From Nitratireductor sp. ZSWI3 (GTDB lineage: Bacteria; Pseudomonadota; Alphaproteobacteria; Rhizobiales; Rhizobiaceae): a DNA stretch of 34,232 nt. The DNA lies in assembly GCF_024655565.1 (NCBI RefSeq), contig NZ_JANKOF010000050.1, positions 1-34,232 on the forward strand, given 5' to 3'. Shown in pieces: positions 33,043 through 34,232 of this stretch. Each line of letters starts with the position of its first letter. The stretch's first letter is position 1. Below the pieces are notes generated by a model. It saw only the letters and a program-made list of their open reading frames with translations, was not told the DNA's origin and did not search any database. Position numbers and translations under genes: made by a program.

Positions 33043-34232
33043 GTGGCTCCCGTTATCCAACCCGTCCAGACCTCTCCCGACCTTCCCCCATCGACGACCG
33101 TCGTCGTGATCGGAGGAGGCATTGTCGGACTGACCGCCGCGCTCTCGCTTGCCGAGCGCGGGATGCCCGTGACGGTGCTGGAAAAGGGCCGCATCGCGGG
33201 GGAACAGTCCTCCCGAAACCTTGGCTGGATCCGGAAAATGGGGCGCGGAAAAGCCGATGTGCCCCTGTCTCTCGCGTCAGACCGGCTATGGCGCGCGATG
33301 CCAGAACGCGTCGGCGCCGATGTCGGCTATCGCCAAGCGGGCATCATGTACGTCGCGCGGTCGGAAGCCGAGATGGCAGCTCACCGCGACTGGCTGAAAT
33401 CGGTCCAGGATCTGTCCCTGGATTCGCGCCTGCTCAGCCCGGCGGAGATAGACCGGCTGGTTCCCGGCGGTACAGGCGATTGGGCCGGCGGAATCCACAC
33501 GCCATCCGACGGCCGGGCGGAGCCCACCCTCGCCTCCAGCGCAATCGCCCGCGCCGCCATTGCAAACGGTGCGGTGATCGTCGAGGGCTGCGCCGTGCGA
33601 ACCCTGTCAATGGCCGCTGGCCGGGTCTGCGGCGTCGTCACCGAGCGCGGCGAAATCCGCTGCGAGCGGGTTCTGCTGGCTGGTGGTGTATGGTCGCGGC
33701 GTTTTCTCGGCAATCTCGGGGTATCGCTGCCCGCCCTGCCGCTGGTCGCCTCGGTACTGCGAACGGCCCCTGTGGACGGTCCCACGGAGATCGCCGTCGG
33801 CGCACCGGATTTTTCGTTCCGCAAGCGCCATGACGGCGGATACACGATCACCCAGCGCGGCGCCCTGTTTGCCCCTCTGATGCTGGACCACCTGCTGATC
33901 GGCCACCGCTATCTCTCGACGCTGCGCACGCAATGGAAGAACCTGCGGATTTCATTGAGCCGCGATTTCCTGAAAGACCTCGCTCTTGCCCGCCGCTGGA
34001 GCGGAAACAAGCGGTCGCCTTTCGAGAAGGTTCGCACCATGGACCCGCCCGTCGATGATGGGCTCAATGCGGAGGCTCTCTCCAATCTTGCGAGCGCCTG
34101 GCCCGTCTTCAGGGATGTCATCGTCAGCGAGACCTGGGCCGGCATGATCGACGTCACCCCGGACTCGCTGCCTGTGATCTCCCCGGTCGCCACGATTCCG
34201 GGCCTCACGCTTGCCTGCGGATTTTCCGGGCA
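33043..34232 (+). CDS. FAD-dependent amine/D-amino acid oxidoreductase, cut by window end
   Basis: Partial protein: 396 codons from GTG 33043 (AAGGA upstream) to the window edge without a stop. The FAD-binding loop VVVIGGGIVGLTAALSLAERG is followed by TVLEKGRIAGEQSSRNLGWIRKMGRG. The second FAD segment appears near the end (MIDVTPDSLPVISPVATIPG, then LACGFSG), after which DAO-family proteins usually have about 50 more residues. This is the DadA/glycine-oxidase-like group, which oxidises amino acids or secondary amines to imines. With the cyclodeaminase-family protein and the RidA fragment upstream it points to amine or amino-acid breakdown. The substrate is not readable. Confidence 0.88.
   Translation, partial: MAPVIQPVQTSPDLPPSTTVVVIGGGIVGLTAALSLAERGMPVTVLEKGRIAGEQSSRNLGWIRKMGRGKADVPLSLASDRLWRAMPERVGADVGYRQAGIMYVARSEAEMAAHRDWLKSVQDLSLDSRLLSPAEIDRLVPGGTGDWAGGIHTPSDGRAEPTLASSAIARAAIANGAVIVEGCAVRTLSMAAGRVCGVVTERGEIRCERVLLAGGVWSRRFLGNLGVSLPALPLVASVLRTAPVDGPTEIAVGAPDFSFRKRHDGGYTITQRGALFAPLMLDHLLIGHRYLSTLRTQWKNLRISLSRDFLKDLALARRWSGNKRSPFEKVRTMDPPVDDGLNAEALSNLASAWPVFRDVIVSETWAGMIDVTPDSLPVISPVATIPGLTLACGFSG

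Overview
The window looks like an accessory, catabolic stretch of an alphaproteobacterial genome, most likely Hyphomicrobiales/Rhizobiaceae. This rests on high GC, rhizobial-style codon use, many solute-binding-protein transporters (TRAP, polar-amino-acid ABC, branched-chain-type ABC) and IclR/GntR/AraC regulators beside small catabolic operons. No rRNA, tRNA, CRISPR array or intact insertion sequence is visible. The window ends inside a gene.

There are four blocks. Block A (about 170-9824, + strand) has a TRAP transporter for an organic acid (228-3248), an IclR regulator (3264-4085), then a tightly overlapping beta-oxidation-like operon: thiolase, two acyl-CoA dehydrogenases, a PaaI-type thioesterase and an acyl-CoA synthetase. 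The same palindromic sequence lies before both the transporter operon and the thiolase operon, so the IclR protein probably controls both. The block ends in a broken DsbA-family gene (9945-10082).

Block B (10116-19204) is divergent. Leftward run a periplasmic binding protein, two permeases and an ATPase of a polar-amino-acid ABC transporter, followed by a class-IV-aminotransferase-fold protein that seems to lack its PLP lysine. Rightward run a GntR regulator, a cytoplasmic sulfatase with a CxPxR active site, a single-chain B12-dependent mutase (glutamate-mutase-like barrel fused to a DxHxxG cobalamin domain) and a genuine formylglycine-generating enzyme. I know of no pathway with this combination. 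The inference is uptake of a sulfated amino-acid-like compound, desulfation, then radical carbon-skeleton rearrangement.

Block C (19459-30059) is a leftward ten-gene operon with a divergent GntR regulator. It encodes a gentisate/salicylate-type bicupin dioxygenase, a fumarylacetoacetate-hydrolase-family enzyme, a five-component branched-chain-type ABC importer, a formamidase-like alpha/beta hydrolase, a nitrilase and a maleate cis-trans isomerase. Together these give a route ring cleavage -> (maleyl)pyruvate hydrolysis -> maleate -> fumarate, with hydrolases for nitrile, amide or formamide groups. A relic of a second bicupin dioxygenase lies inside this operon.

Block D (30291-34232) has an AraC regulator, an ornithine-cyclodeaminase/mu-crystallin-family protein, a 33-codon RidA-like fragment and a D-amino-acid-dehydrogenase-type FAD oxidoreductase cut by the window end, suggesting amine or amino-acid oxidation. 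Several block junctions carry gene fragments or unrecognised sequence, as expected of a region built by successive insertions and deletions.
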